Shown: one piece after another, positions 33,035-45,200 of the stretch
Numbering within the stretch: the stretch's first letter is position 1
How the letters are laid out: every line of letters starts with the position of its first letter
Assembly (NCBI GenBank): GCA_002964805.2
Contig: PUDQ02000003.1
Span: forward strand, 1,426,001 to 1,490,000
DNA from: Trametes villosa
Lineage: Eukaryota > Basidiomycota > Agaricomycetes > Polyporales > Polyporaceae
Direction of reading: 5' to 3'
DNA length: 64,000 nt
Notes under the pieces: model-generated
Database searches by the model: none
What the model saw: the letters and a program-made list of their open reading frames with translations, nothing else
What the model was told of the DNA's origin: nothing
Made by a program: the position numbers and the translations under genes

Positions 33035-34835
33035 ATGCTAGCTGCATCCCATCTCGCTTCGGCTCTACTGCTCGCCATCACCTTGGGCTTCCCGCACGTA
33101 AGCGATGCCCTCGCAGTCCAGGGTTCTTCGCACATCACTCTCCCCATCGCTCGCCGTCTCAATCTCACGGGAGCCGCCAACCTCGTCAAGCTCGACCAGG
33201 AGAGGGCGAAGGCACTGAAGGCGCGTCCGAAGGCGGGTACGGGAAACACCCCCCGTGCGACGATCTTCGATGCACCGGTGACGAACCAGGCTGTCGACTA
33301 CGTTGCGACGGTATGTGGCGATGCCCAGCCCCGACTTAGAGTACTTCCACAAGCTGATCAACGTCAACACAGGTTGGGATTGGGAGTCCCCCGACTCAGT
33401 GTTCGTAAGGTTCCTTCCATACTGATCCGCGGCGACTGATCCCTGTTGGTAGACTCTCTGTTGATCGATACGGGTAGCTCCAATACCTGGGTTGGTGCCG
33501 GGAAGGCATACGTGCGTACCGAGACATCCCAGGCTACTGCAAACCTAGTTGTACGTGGGTGTTCTCATGAATCGTGAACAATCGCTGATAGTGCTATAGG
33601 AAGTTACCTACGGCTCGGGATTCGTATTCGGTATGTGCGGCTCATCAAATGGGTTATATCAGTGCTTACCTTCGTACTCCACAGGCGAGGCCTTCACGGA
33701 CACAGTCACTCTCGCAGATGGGCTGGCCGTAGAGAACCAAGTTATTGGCTCCGCTCTGGAAGACCAGGGTTTCGATGGCGTTGACGGGATCATAGGGTAT
33801 GTCAATTCGCCGTTTGTGAACTGAAACTCCAGAATTGAGTTCATTTTACAGTATCGGTCCGGTAGACCTCACATGTGGTACGTAGCGCACTAGCGAATGC
33901 CTACTCGCGAGTGAACAGATTCGTCTAGGAACGCTGTTCCCCTCCATCGACGAATGCATCCCCACCGTCACGGACAACGCATTCAGCCAAGGCCTTATCA
34001 ACGCGCACGAGATCGGCATCTCCTTCGCCCCCACGGAATCGGTAGACTCCACAAACGGCGAGCTGACCTTCGGCGGTATCGATGAGTCCAAGTTCACTGG
34101 GCCGTTGGAATTTGTGTACGTGTCTTCGCCCTGAGCACGATCCGCTTACCTGACGGGATCCCCTCAGCCCCATCACATCCGCATCGCCCGCAAACACCTT
34201 CGTAGGCATCGATCAGGCTGTAACCTACGGCACGGCCGGTACGACTGTTCTCGCGACTACCTCCGGCATCACCGACACTGGCACCACTCTCCTGCTTCTG
34301 GCTAGCGGTACGTCTCGTGTATACTGATCTGAAGGACTACTGCTGAGGCGCACGCTTACAGATGCCTTCGCGACGTATCAGAACCTTACTGGGGGCGTCC
34401 CTGATGACGCCACCGGTCTCCTCAGGCTTACCCCAGACCAGTTCGCGAACCTCGAGAGCTTGTTCTTCCACATCGGAAACGTGCGTCGTGATAGTGCAGC
34501 GCACCGAAGTACAACAATCTAACACAGTCTCATCGTTACAGACGACCTTCGAGTTCACTCCTAACGCTCAGATTTGGCCTCGCGTCGTAAGCAGTCATGC
34601 GACAATTTTGCTTAACTCGTACCTGAACAGCATCCTCATAAAGCTCAATTCTGCCATCGGCGGCCAGCCCGACTCGATCTACCTCATCGTGAACGACTTG
34701 GGCAGCCTCAGCGGCGAGGGCTTGGACTTCATCGACGGCATGACGTTCCTCGAGCGGTTCTACTACGTCTTCGACATCGGCAACAGTCGCGTCGGCTTCG
34801 CGACCACACAGTTCACCGACGCCACGACGAACTAG
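33035..34835 (+). CDS. polyporopepsin-like aspartic protease (A1), copy 1
   Basis: A multi-exon gene. Exon 1 is 33035-33310 (92 codons), intron 1 is 33311-33372 and exon 2 is 33373-33400. At least eight more exons follow to the stop at 34835. A signal peptide (LASALLLAITLGFPHVSDA) is followed by a propeptide with SHITLPIARRLNLTGA, a pattern shared by all three copies. The first catalytic motif is LLIDTGSSNTWVG (Asp near residue 107) and the second is GITDTGTTLLLLAS. The C-terminus has EGLDFIDGMTFLERFYYVFD and VGFATTQFTD. It would be secreted, activated at acid pH, and cleave proteins between hydrophobic residues, as known for polyporopepsin. All junctions that I checked keep the frame. Confidence 0.88.
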
Positions 34836-36687
34836 GGGGCTGCTCGGTTCCGTAGTTTCTCCTGCTCTCATGATATGTACCGAGTCCGCCACCAATGCTC
34901 ACTAGACCGTTCTCCCGTGCTATGCTAGCTACTGTCGACGTGCTTCCATCACGTAGATCGTCTCCGGCCCGGTATACCCCAGCAACCGTGGCGCCTCTTC
35001 AGCTTCAGCCACAAGCTGCTCTTTGCAGCGGACCCGACGCCTCTGTGATTGCGGTGTAGTTCTATGTGACAACCGCCGCATGTTGTACAGGCGGCAGGGC
35101 GCTCGGCACCGAGGTGACCGAGTAGGGGCTGCAGGTCCACAGTACATCGCGTGAAGCTGACATCGACTCCAGTGTGAGCCTCTTGCGCAGCGCTCGACAT
35201 ATCCTGTGACATCGGAGCTGGCCAAGGTACGCTCAACTGCGACTGCGTGCAATAAGTACTGTTATATTGAACCTTCTTCACAAACAGAACACTACGCTCG
35301 TGGCGAGTGCGCAATGATGTCCGAGTATAGAGGTGAGTTACTTCAAACACCCAAAGGCCGACTAGTTAAGCACTAACTGGGCACACTAGGCATTGTGCAG
35401 GCCATATACTCAGGAAAAAGGGCACCCCGGTGGTCTTCCTCCAGGTGCGCAATCGGGCGAAGTGGTATTCCGAGGTACATCCCCTTTGCACCGCACACTC
35501 GTTCCTGATGCATGCCGTCCGGGTCTGTTTAGTCCTCATTTACGACCAGGTGGCTCAAGTCATGCGAGTTGTGGCCTAGGAACTGTCACTCGTCGGGCCG
35601 TCTATGGCCCCTCCCGGTCGAGCGCAACGTTGGCTACCTAGGACCATGTCTCCACTTCTCGGAAGGCAGGGCGTGCTAGGGCGAGACTGCAGCCCGCCGT
35701 AGCGAGACTTGCCCACCCTCGGTCCGATTGGGCTAGAATTTGTCGGTGCGCCGTTGAGCTAATACTTCAGTCACTTATCGGGAGTCGGTAGCCTCCCCAG
35801 CCCCCCTGCAGTACCTGTCCGCTCTCGTAAGTGTTCCCAGCGCTATTTATGTCATGAGGCTCGGACGACGTCAACTAACAGCAAGCCTCGCCTAACCAGG
35901 AACGTTCACTTCAGGCCACGCAACAAGAGTTCTTCCTGGGAGGCGAGACTACGTCATTCCTTTGCAGAGTAGTTTGCCCAGCTTCATCCGTCCTCTCAAA
36001 TAGCGCCCGGTCAGTTATTTCACTGCGGAGTTGGTATGTCTCCATTCCAATGGCATCTGACCGGCAGATGTAGAGGTCTGCGTTTTGTTTGCCATACGCA
36101 TCAGCGCCGGGTGCCGTTCTAACCTGCGCCTTACCTCGACGAGCAGCCCGGGAACTCAAGCCCGTCCAAGAGAGTATGATGTCATGTCAGCGATTCATTC
36201 CACTAGTGGGACAGCACGCTGCCGAAGCGACTTCTCATCTTCCCAAGGACTTCTCGGAACAGCCCTGTGAGACAAATGTTCTGCAACTGTATCCGTGCTG
36301 ACTCCTCCTGGTTTGACGTTCGACTCGCGACAGGGCGTACATGAGAATAGCCATTGCTCCGGCTCAGGGGCAGGACGCAGCGGTCTCCGCCCTCCAGTAG
36401 GAGCGCGACGCCTCGCTGGGCTCTGCCCGCGATCCTGCCGTCATGCGCTACTCGAGCTCTGCCTCCGATAGCTTGCTAGACAAGGGCCCGTGTGCGCGCT
36501 GCCGTACTCGTCATCCGAGTCCTAGCGAAGCAGTTCGCATTCCCCCGCGACGCCCCATGAGAGATCCGCGACGCGGTATATGAGCGCGGCCGGTGCGTAC
36601 GACCGCTCTACCCTCGCCCACGGACGTGATCTCCGTCGTCCTTCCCACCCGACCCGCCGTCTCCTCTGCCCTCAGCGCCTCGGCACG
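34836..36687. other. intergenic, nothing recognised
   Basis: About 1.85 kb between the two plus-strand protease genes. No convincing coding sequence was found on either strand. A GTATATGAG near 36574 lies about 110 bp upstream of the next gene. Confidence 0.4.
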
Positions 36688-38562
36688 ATGTTCGCGGGAC
36701 TCCGTTTCGCCTCCGCGGCCCTCTCCGCTCTCGCCCTTTCTTCCACCATCGCCCACGGTGCCGCGCTCCATATCCGCAACAGCGCGTCCCCTGTGACCCT
36801 GCCGTTTGCCCGCCGCGTCAACGCGACAGGCGCGTTGAAGCTGCTTGAAATCGACCGCGCACGGGCGAAGTCGATCCAGAAGGGCACCAGGGTAGGACCG
36901 AGCCTGTTGCAGGCGAACGCCGTGGACGATGCTCCTGCGACGAACGAAGCCGTGGACTACGTGACCACTGTGGGTCCATAACCCGTCTCGCTCTCTTCAG
37001 AACCTAATGCTCTGCGCTCAGGTCCACGTCGGTAACCCCGGAAAGGACTGTGAGTGCAGTACGTCAACCTATCTGGAACAGCGAACTGACCGGTTCCGTC
37101 TGCGCTAGACACTCTTCTGATTGACACCGGGAGCTCGAACACATGGGTCGGGTCCCGCCCATTGCAGAACCCGTTCATACCGTCATTGTCTACCACCAGT
37201 CTGCCGGGCAATATCGTCGTATGTTTTCCTTCGCGACTACACCACAAAATTTGATACTCGATACTGACGTCTCCCGCAGTCTGTCCAGTACGGCTCCGGC
37301 TTTGTTACAGGTACGGCGCCCCTTCACACCGCCGCAGGCTTCATGTTCGCGTGCTGAAGCGACTCGTAGGCCTCGAGGTGACCGACACAGTTACTCTCGC
37401 CGGTGACCTCGTCATCGAGAAGCAGTCCATGGGCACCGCGTTACTCTCAGGCGGCTTCACAGACGTGGACGGCATCCTCGGGTGGGTGCTCTACCCTGGA
37501 CGTTATGCTCCGGCTTCCGCTGACCAAGTTGTCGTTCATATCAGTCTTGGACCCCAGGAGTTGACTTGCGGTAAGCATCCCCACGTCGTTTGGAGTACGC
37601 TACCGGTTTGACACCGACGCGTGCGCTTCGCAGGTACTCTCCTCATCAACATCCTCAATCCCAGCGGAAACTGCATCCCCACCGTTACCGACAACGCCTT
37701 CGCCCAGGGAAGCATCCCCGAGCGCCTCGTCAGCTTCTCCTTCGAGCCAACCGGCGACACCCTGGGCAGCGTGAACGGCGAGCTCACCTTCGGCGGCATT
37801 GACACAAGCAAGTTTATCGGGCCTCTCAACTTTGTGTCAGCCGTACCTTTCGCCCGCTTATTCCTCCCGCAGAATTCTAACGAGCGGACAGGCCTGTCAC
37901 AAAGACGTCTCCCGCGAACCAGTTCGTCGGGATCGACCAGTCCATTACCTTCGGCTCTCCTCTGGGGCCAACCATCCTCCCCATGACGGCAGGTATCACC
38001 GACACGGGGACAACGCTGCTGTTTATTGCCAGTGGTGCGCGTTATTACGCCAATTGCGGGCGCGCCCATAACTGATAACTTTTTCGTAGACGCGTTCGCG
38101 ACGTACCAGAGCCTCACGGGCGGCGTCCTCGACCCGACGACCGGGCTGCTCACGATCACGCCCGAGCAGTTCGCGAACCTCAAGAGCGTCTTCTTCAACA
38201 TCGGCGGGGTGCGTATACGCCCTCGCACAGAACCCCCACCGTACTAACTAGTCCGTCGCCTGCAGCACTCGTTCGAGTTCACGCCGAACGCCCAAATCTG
38301 GCCGCGCGCCGTACGTCCGCCTCTCGCCCGCCTCGCGATGAGTCCCCGCTAACCACAACGCTCCCACTAGCTCAACTCCGCGATCGGCGGCACGGCGGGC
38401 AATATCTACCTCGTCATCAACGACATCGGCAGCCCGACGGGCTCGGGCCTCGACTTCATCGACGGCATGACCTTCCTCGAGCGGTTCTACTACGTGTTCG
38501 ACTCCGACGCCAACCGCGTCGGCTTCGCCAACACCCTGTTCACGCATGCCGAGACGAACTGA
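36688..38562 (+). CDS. polyporopepsin-like aspartic protease (A1), copy 2
   Basis: A multi-exon gene starting MFAGLRFASAALSALALSS, a signal peptide. The propeptide contains SPVTLPFARRVNATGALK, parallel to copy 1. The first catalytic motif is LLIDTGSSNTWVGS. The flap-side segment reads VQYGSGFVTG, then VTDTVTLAGDLVIEKQSMG and DGILG. The second motif is GITDTGTTLLFIAS. The C-terminal part reads GSGLDFIDGMTFLERFYYVFD and ends FTHAETN. The junction NFVPVTKTSPANQF supports an intron that starts with GTCAG rather than GTAAG or GTGAG. It is expected to be secreted and acid-active. An in-frame Met 36 codons upstream would add a non-signal leader and was not used. The tRNA-Gly gene lies about 180 bp downstream on the other strand. 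Confidence 0.87.
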
Positions 38563-38739
38563 GCTGTCCCGATGCAGTTCGCTCCGGAGTACGATACAAC
38601 GAGATATGGTCTGTACGCAGGAGCGAAAGGACTTGGATGCGACGCAATGTGTATCCTAGCTTCAAGGGTCTACCATACTTGTCATGTCTCTCGATAAGTG
38701 AGCTGCACGACGCCACAAAAACACCACAAAAGCAACAGT

Positions 38740-38809
38740 GCATTAAGGGGGAATCGAACCCCCGGCGGGTCGATGGCAACGACCCAGGTTACCACTACCC
38801 CATTAATGC
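38740..38809 (-). tRNA. tRNA-Gly, anticodon GCC
   Basis: The minus strand folds as a 70-nt cloverleaf. The 7-bp acceptor stem is GCATTAA/TTAATGC. The D arm holds AGTGGTA. The anticodon stem GGTCG/CGACC closes the 7-nt loop TTGCCAT with anticodon GCC, and the T arm is GGGGG-TTCGATT-CCCCC. There is no intron. A pol III-type TTTT run (38728-38731, minus strand) lies about 8 nt past the discriminator base at 38739. It decodes GGC/GGU glycine codons. Confidence 0.95.
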
Positions 38810-39065
38810 GATGGACATACCGCTCTGTTTAAACACTCATTTCCGGCCTGTACCCTGCCCTGATTGCATTCTGGCTCATGGGCGGGAATTTCCTAATCGA
38901 GGCACAAACTGGCTGGGAAGGGTAAACCGTCCGTAAGCCTCGGCGACAGGCACCACATACGTCATAGCGGTCACTGGCACCTCCTCCTGTTCCTCGCCAT
39001 GGCCGGCCGTCACACGACATGATGCCCATGTTCTCCCTTCTTGTCTTCGTACACTCCGCCTGGCC

Positions 39066-40424
39066 ATGCTAGCAGCACGAATACTCTGCGGCCGCCGTAT
39101 TTATCCTATCCCACGACAACCTCACTGCGCCTCGTTCTCCGTCAAGCAGTCACGGATAGCCTCGTTCACGACCCCTCACGCACACACCCTAGACACCCTG
39201 CGGCGATATGCCACGACTGCCCAGCAGGTAGAGAACACCAATGTCAGCCACTCTAGATTTCTTGCCGAGGCTTCCCACAAAGAGCGGTGGAAGGAGGGCA
39301 CGGCGGAGAAGACGCCCGGGGACAAGGGGGAGGTCACGAACGAAGACTACGACGAGTCCATAACGGACGGGAAGGGTGCGTGCCGCTGCCAGTAAACTCG
39401 CACAGGCCACTGATCCTGGTGGTCCAGGGAAGCTATCGCCCACTGCCTCCCACCTCTTCAAGCTCATCCTGCCACTGGGAGCGCAAGGAGAGCAAGACGG
39501 GTCCAAGAAGCCCAACGCGCAGCCACCGCCACCGACGGTATTCCTCCTGCACCCCTCCCAGCCGCTCTCGCACGTCAGCAGGCTCATCCTCGCCTCGCTC
39601 GCGCCCGCGACGCCCGCGGTCTCCTTCCGGAGCCTCACCCCGCGCGGGCACGCGATCCAGTGGTCCGACTCGACCGACGTCGCCGACTTCATCCGCGACG
39701 CCGCGCGCACGCGCCAGTTCACCGTCTGCCTCACCGCCGCGGGCGACGACGCACCGCACACGGAGATCCCCGTCGAGGTGCCCTCGTTCGAGGACCGCAC
39801 GCGGTTCCTGCGCCGGCGGTTGGCGACGGTCGAGGACGAGCTCGCGCGGATGGAGGACCTGAAGAAGGCGTGCGACGCGGAGGCGCACCGCGGCGCGCGC
39901 CGCATGGCCCTCGGCGGCTTCGGCATCCTCGTCGTGTACTGGGGCGGTGTCGCGCGCCTCACGTTCTGGGACTATGGCTGGGATGTCATGGAGCCCATCA
40001 CCTACCTCTCCGGGCTGTCCACGGTCATTCTGGGCTACATGTGGTACGTCCTTTTGCACACCCCACGAACGGATACATGCATTTCTGACATGGACCGTGC
40101 CACGACAGGTTCCTGATGAGAGGGCGCGAGGTATCGTACTCGTCCATCCTGCACCACTCGGTGTCTGCGAGACGCGAGGCGCTGTACAAGGCGCGGGGGC
40201 TGAACATTGACCGCTGGATGGACCTGGTGAGCGAGGCGAAGAGCCTGCGCAAGGAGATCAGCAAGATTGCCGAGGACTACGACGAGCGGCGTTGGAAGGA
40301 GCGCGAGGACGAGCGGGAGGAGGGTGAGCGCAGCCAGAGCGAGGAGGCGGGCGACGCGAAGGAGGCAGAGCGGGAGAACATCGTGTTGGTTAGGGACGAG
40401 AACAAATCTTCGGACTCGCGGTAA
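39066..40424 (+). CDS. mitochondrial calcium uniporter pore subunit (MCU family)
   Basis: Three exons, 39066-39375, 39428-40043 and 40109-40424, encode 413 residues. The junctions read DGKGKLSPT and YMWFLMRGRE. The N-terminus is rich in Arg, Ser and Ala (MLAARILCGRR), as in a mitochondrial presequence. A first coiled coil (DRTRFLRRRLATVEDELARMEDLKKA) leads into TM1 (GGFGILVVYWGGVARLTFWDYG). The pore motif WDVMEPITYLSG corresponds to the WDxxEP selectivity filter, with Val where animal proteins have Ile. TM2 is LSTVILGYMWFLM. The C-terminal coiled coil is highly charged. It forms the Ca2+ channel of the inner mitochondrial membrane. No MICU or EMRE partner is seen nearby. Confidence 0.92.
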
Positions 40425-40824
40425 CCGCAGCGCCGCGTGCAATCACGGTGACGCCGCCACTACTGTATAGCGCATCGGTGAGCATCCGGGTTCATGAGGA
40501 ACCAATATTCATCGCTGCGTATCAGCACATGAGTCCATATCGCAAGCTATCGCAAGGGAACACTGGTACATGGTTGGGGTTCACGCGGACCCTTGCTGCA
40601 TCTGGATCACCGAACGCCCGTGTTGAGTGGATGCCGTCGAGTAAGTAAACGGCCTCACAAGACGGCACTTGAGAATCAGAGCCTAGGGAGCACCCCAAGT
40701 TGGTGATGTTCCATGTTCCGGGGTATATATTGCAACTCTACATCTGAAAGATACAAGTGTCCCAGTTCCGATTCCGGCTAGCCATGTCCGCTATGTACTC
40801 GACAGTCCCGTGCTGACCGACGCC
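40425..40824. other. intergenic between convergent genes
   Basis: About 0.4 kb between the 3' ends of the uniporter and the third aspartic protease genes. It holds 3' untranslated and terminator sequence only, as far as I can see. Confidence 0.5.
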
Positions 40825-42489
40825 TCAGTTGGTCGTCGCATCGGTGAAGGGGGTGGTCGCGAAGCCGACGCGCGCGCCCGCGACGTCCCACACGTTGTAG
40901 AAGCGCTCGAGGAAGGTGAGGCCGTCGATGAAGTCGAGGCCCTCGCCCGAGTTCGAGCCGAGGTCCGCAACGATCAGGTACACCGCGTCCGCGTCGCCGC
41001 CGATGGCGGTGTTGAGCTGCAGCGCGATCGCCGTCAGAGCCCTGTGCATGCGGGGAGCCGAAGAGAGAGGGCACTTACGGCACGGGGCCAGATCTGGGCG
41101 TTTGCGGTGAACTCGTAGTCGTTCTATCGAAGGGCGAGTCAGTGAAGGCGCGGGGAAAGGGGGAGAGAAGAGGGGCTCACGTCGCCAATGTGGAAGAAGA
41201 GGCTCTCGAGGTTCGCGAACTGGTCCGCGGTGATCTTCAGGAGGCCGGTGTTGTCGTCGGGCACACCGCCGGTGGCAGCCTGGTACGCCGCGAACGCGTC
41301 TGTTCGTGTTTCTCATGAGCTACGCTCTAGCAAAAAAAACAGACAGAGACTGACCGCTCGCAATGAGGACGAGGGTGGTGCCGGTGTCGGTGATACCAGC
41401 GGTTGCGTTCAGGATCGGCGCGGCAGCAGAGCCGTAGGTGATCGACTGGTCAATGCCGACGTAGAACGAGGCGGGCGAAGTCGAGGTGACCGGGCTGAAC
41501 CGTCCTGGTCAGTTTCCGCAAGGTGTGTAATAGCGTGGGCGTGACATACACGTAGGCGATGTCGCCGGTGAACTTGCTCGAGTCCGTGCCGCCGAAGGTG
41601 AGCTCGCCGTTGGTGACGGAGAGGTCCGTAGTGGGCTCGAACGAGATGCCGACGAGCGCGGCGTCAATAAGACCCTGCGAGAACGCGTTGTCGATGACGG
41701 TGGGGATTTCCTCATTGCTGGACGTAGTGCCCTGGGTCAGGTCAACGGGCCCGATGCTATCCACCCAAACATGTTATCAGAGCGCGCGCGATGTCACAAG
41801 ACGGCTTCGAACGCACCCAAGGATGCCGTCGACACCGTCGAAGCCGATGGCGAACTCGGAGACGCCGATGGACTGGTTCTTGATGACGAGGCCGTCGCCG
41901 AGGGTGACGGTGTCGAGGTACTCCTCGCCGAAGAAGATACCAGAGCCGTACTGGACTTCCTGCGGGGTGGCAAATTGAACTCAAAACTGCGTTCCATGCA
42001 ACATGCGCGATAAGGCGTGCGGACGTACCACCTCGTCACCGGTGTCCACGCTGGTGGACGTCTTGACGTAGTCCTTCGTCGCACCGATCCACGTGTTCGA
42101 GCTGCCCGTGTCGACAATGAGGTCGTCTGCACACAACCACACCCCTCTCAGCAACCATTGGCGCGCATTCTTCGCGAAACAGACGTACACTGAGTAGCGG
42201 GCTCGCCGACACCAACGGAGACGGTGTACGACACCGCGCCGTTCGTGACGGGCACGTCGATGATCGCTCCCTGGACGGCCTTGAGGCTCGCGTGCTTGCC
42301 CTTCGCGAGGGCCTGCTGCTTGAGCGCCTTCGCGCGCGCCTGGTCCGCGGCGACGATGTTCGGCGCGGCGGTCGCGTTGAAGCGGCGCGCGACCGCGAGT
42401 GTGATCGGCGAGTCGCGCACGACGACCGGCTTCGCGACCGCGGCAGACACGGCGAGCGCGACGAAGGGGAGAAGGCGGGCGGCGAGCAT
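40825..42489 (-). CDS. polyporopepsin-like aspartic protease (A1), copy 3
   Basis: A multi-exon gene on the minus strand. It starts MLAARLLPFVALAVSAAVA, a signal peptide, followed by a propeptide with SPITLAVARRFNATAAPN. The first catalytic motif is LIVDTGSSNTWIGAT. Later segments are EEYLDTVTLGDGLVIKNQSIG, DGVDGILG and NGELTFGG. The second motif is GITDTGTTLVLIAS. The C-terminus reads GEGLDFIDGLTFLERFYNVWD and ends FTDATTN. It is expected to be secreted and acid-active. It is the only copy on this strand and is separated from the other two by the tRNA and uniporter genes. A TATA box sits 75 bp upstream of the ATG. Third positions are more strongly G or C than in copy 1. Confidence 0.88.
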
Positions 42490-42563
42490 GGCGAAGAACT
42501 GTGGTGGGGGCGGTCTCGGATGCTGAGCTGGGCCTGGGGTCTGCTGTGGCCTCCGGTGCCGTC

Positions 42564-42571
42564 CTTATATA
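42564..42571 (-). promoter_or_regulatory. TATA box of aspartic protease copy 3
   Basis: On the minus strand this reads TATATAAG, 75 bp before the ATG at 42489. Confidence 0.55.
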
Positions 42572-45200
42572 CGCGTGGGGCCCCGCGCCCGGGAGGAAGG
42601 GTTTGGCCAGATATCAAGCGAAGATGGTGTTCGGATTGTGCCAAGAGCACGCGACCGACACGCTCTGTTCGCGCTCGGACTCGAAGGCCGGATGCGGGCG
42701 TACGGCGCAGCAGGACCAGGAGGGCGTGTGGGCAACGCGCCCGGCGGGCCGCGTCGTCGGCGGCGAGAAGCAGCGGGCCCTCGCAGACGCAGCACGCGAG
42801 GGCTCGACATCCTGCAGCAATATGCGGACGCGCCGTCCCCCGAGGTGCCAGCGTGATCTGCCGCCGCCAAGCCAGAGAAGCACGCGCAGGGCCTGCCGGC
42901 GGACATCAGAGAGCCGCGGAGTGTATTGTGTCGCGACCGACTGGTGCGGTCAGCACCAGTCGCGAGATGGCCTCGTCTGGGGTGTTGGCTGCAGGGACTC
43001 GAGCTCGAGGGTAGGTCGGCGTTGAGGCATGAATAGAATGCGATGTATCGCGCTTCGGATAGCGTATATTGCGTCGCGCCGGCCACCGCCCATTGCCCAT
43101 ACTACTGCCGCCAGTTGGCCGAGGTGTGATAGTATCCGCTATCTACTGCGCGACTCATGACGGTGATTCTAGCTTGTTGGTCGCCAGGAATGGGAGCAGC
43201 GGCCCTGAATATGGTTAGTAACCTTAGAAAACCCCGAGAGTGATACGAATTATGGCCAAACGCTAGGATATGTAGGCTGTTAGTCTCACATGGATGAGCC
43301 CAATCCGAGTGTTGTTCGAGTTGCCTACTAGTCATACGGGTCCAGGAATTAGGAACTTCAGGAAAGGCGCCACGGCGGTATCGTGGCGCGCCTAACCGCG
43401 CGAAAGTGGTTGCGATGATCTTGATCGAGATCCGGCGTATAGGCTCACCACGATCCGCGCATGCACAGTCCCTGGTGCCGCCGCGTATTCAACGACAGCC
43501 ACGACTCGCGCCCATGCCGGCCTTTGGGGAGAGGGTAAAGCTCTTGCAGGAGTCGGTGGAGGGTACCCGCGGGCGGCGGCCCCGCAACAGTGCACACAAT
43601 GTGCGCCAGCACATGGCTCTTCGAGTGGGCGCCCTGGCCATCATAATCAGAATGTTGCTGAACAGAACTCTATAACAGATGATAAGGGGAAATACATACA
43701 TGATACTAGATGAATAGAGAACAGCTCATCGTTGGCCTCGAGGACGTCATCTTGGGTGACGCGTCCACCACATGCAACGCCCGAGCACGAGATGAGTAGT
43801 AACTGTTGGTTACTGCCTTTAATTTGTATTGTAGTACTTGTTCAACTGACCTGATCGTATTGCGGGGGCGTTGGACGCGTTGGATGTAAAGCAACCGCCA
43901 AGCGAGGAAAGAGCTGAGCACCGGGAGCGCGCCGAGGTCGCACTGCGATCATTGTCGCAAGTTCCGGCCCCAGCGTATCATAGGATTACAAGCGGACGCC
44001 CGCCTTATAGTCCGCTTATACACGCCTTATATGCCTCGGCAAGGCCATCACAAGCAGGTTATAAGGCGGGGTCTACTGATAACGGGGGCGTGATACTTGC
44101 GACAATTGCTCGCCAACTCTAGAGTCCCGTGGTCGCGCGACGCGCGCCCGATCTCGAGAACGCATGCGAACCGTGAGAGCGTCGAACAATCGGTGCCGAT
44201 GCTTCGAAGCACGTCATGGTTTTGGAACTGATGCGTACAGGGTTGGTGGCGGTCGCGCTCGGTCGAAGCACATGGCGGTTTGGGGAAGTGCAGGGCTTCT
44301 CCAGGAACGGCCCGGGGCGGCATGCACTGATGCAAGTACCCAACACGGGAGCCGTGGTCGTCCGAGCGTGTGCCGCCAGGCTGGCGATGTTGCGAGAGAG
44401 ATGAGGCAAGAAGGAGCTGAGTGAGTTGAGGTGCGACCGCACGGTGCCGTTGGTAGACATGACGAGTTGGTGCGAGCCTCGAGGGGTGGCGCGATATGTA
44501 GCCTGTAGTTGCATGAGTTCCTCACATTCCAAATGATAAAAGGATTGTACTCACCTAACCTTCCCTCCGGTACTGTTCCGAGCGACCTCAAGTCAGCGAA
44601 GTAAGGAAACCCGACTCACCTCCCACTACCATCGCACCCACACCTCGCCACCGATCCAACACACACGATAAAACCAAGTGAATCAGGGCATTAGTTCGAC
44701 ACGGAGTTACGAGCACACGAATGGCACCGACTAAAGTATGTATGTATGCATGTATCCAACGCATGTGTGTAAGCAAGACGCAGTATGTATAGTGTACGTA
44801 TACGCCCCTACCGCCGCACGTCCTCGTCTTCGTCCTCGTTCTTGTTAAAAAGCGCATAAGTTATCCACCGGTCGGCGCGGGCGCGGACCGTCTACGAAAG
44901 CGAAAGCGAAAGTTCCAGGGCAGAGTGGGAAGGTGAGAAGGAGAGAAAGAGCGAAGCATTATGACCAGGGGAATGGAGCCGGGGGAAGGTAGAGGCGAAG
45001 GGGCGAAGGGGCGAGAGAGCAGCACGCGTGGGCAGGGGCGGGTCGTTACAGTCATGAACAGGGTTTGAGAAAGAGCGCGGACGGGTGGCCAGGGATCCAG
45101 GGGAGGGGGAAGGGCGTATGGACATGAAAGGTGCCGTTCGTTCGGGGGACAGCACAAGCATCAGAGGGGGAGGGGAAAAAGCGTGGCGTGGCGGTGAGGG
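42572..45200. other. long intergenic region
   Basis: About 2.6 kb with no confident gene. On the minus strand at 44119-44460 a 113-codon frame (start MSTNGTVRSHLNS, Ser/Thr-rich) is possible but has no motif and I give it low weight. An inverted repeat and clustered CGCYTTATA boxes lie at 43999-44070. The rest looks featureless. Confidence 0.35.
43999..44070. repeat. 11-bp inverted repeat with clustered CGCYTTATA boxes
   Basis: Arms cccgccttata (43999-44009) and tataaggcggg (44060-44070) are perfect complements about 50 bp apart. Between them two more related boxes occur, cgcttata near 44014 and cgccttata near 44022. It could be a regulatory cluster, a cruciform or a short element terminus. 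No function is known. Confidence 0.45.

Noticed and set aside
42292..43014. 240-codon plus-strand frame over the start of aspartic protease copy 3
   Set aside because: It lies antisense to the signal peptide and propeptide exon and its TATA region and has no motif.
44119..44460. Possible 113-residue minus-strand gene
   Set aside because: Start context and composition are acceptable, but there is no motif, paralogue or splice support. It is mentioned only within the intergenic entry.
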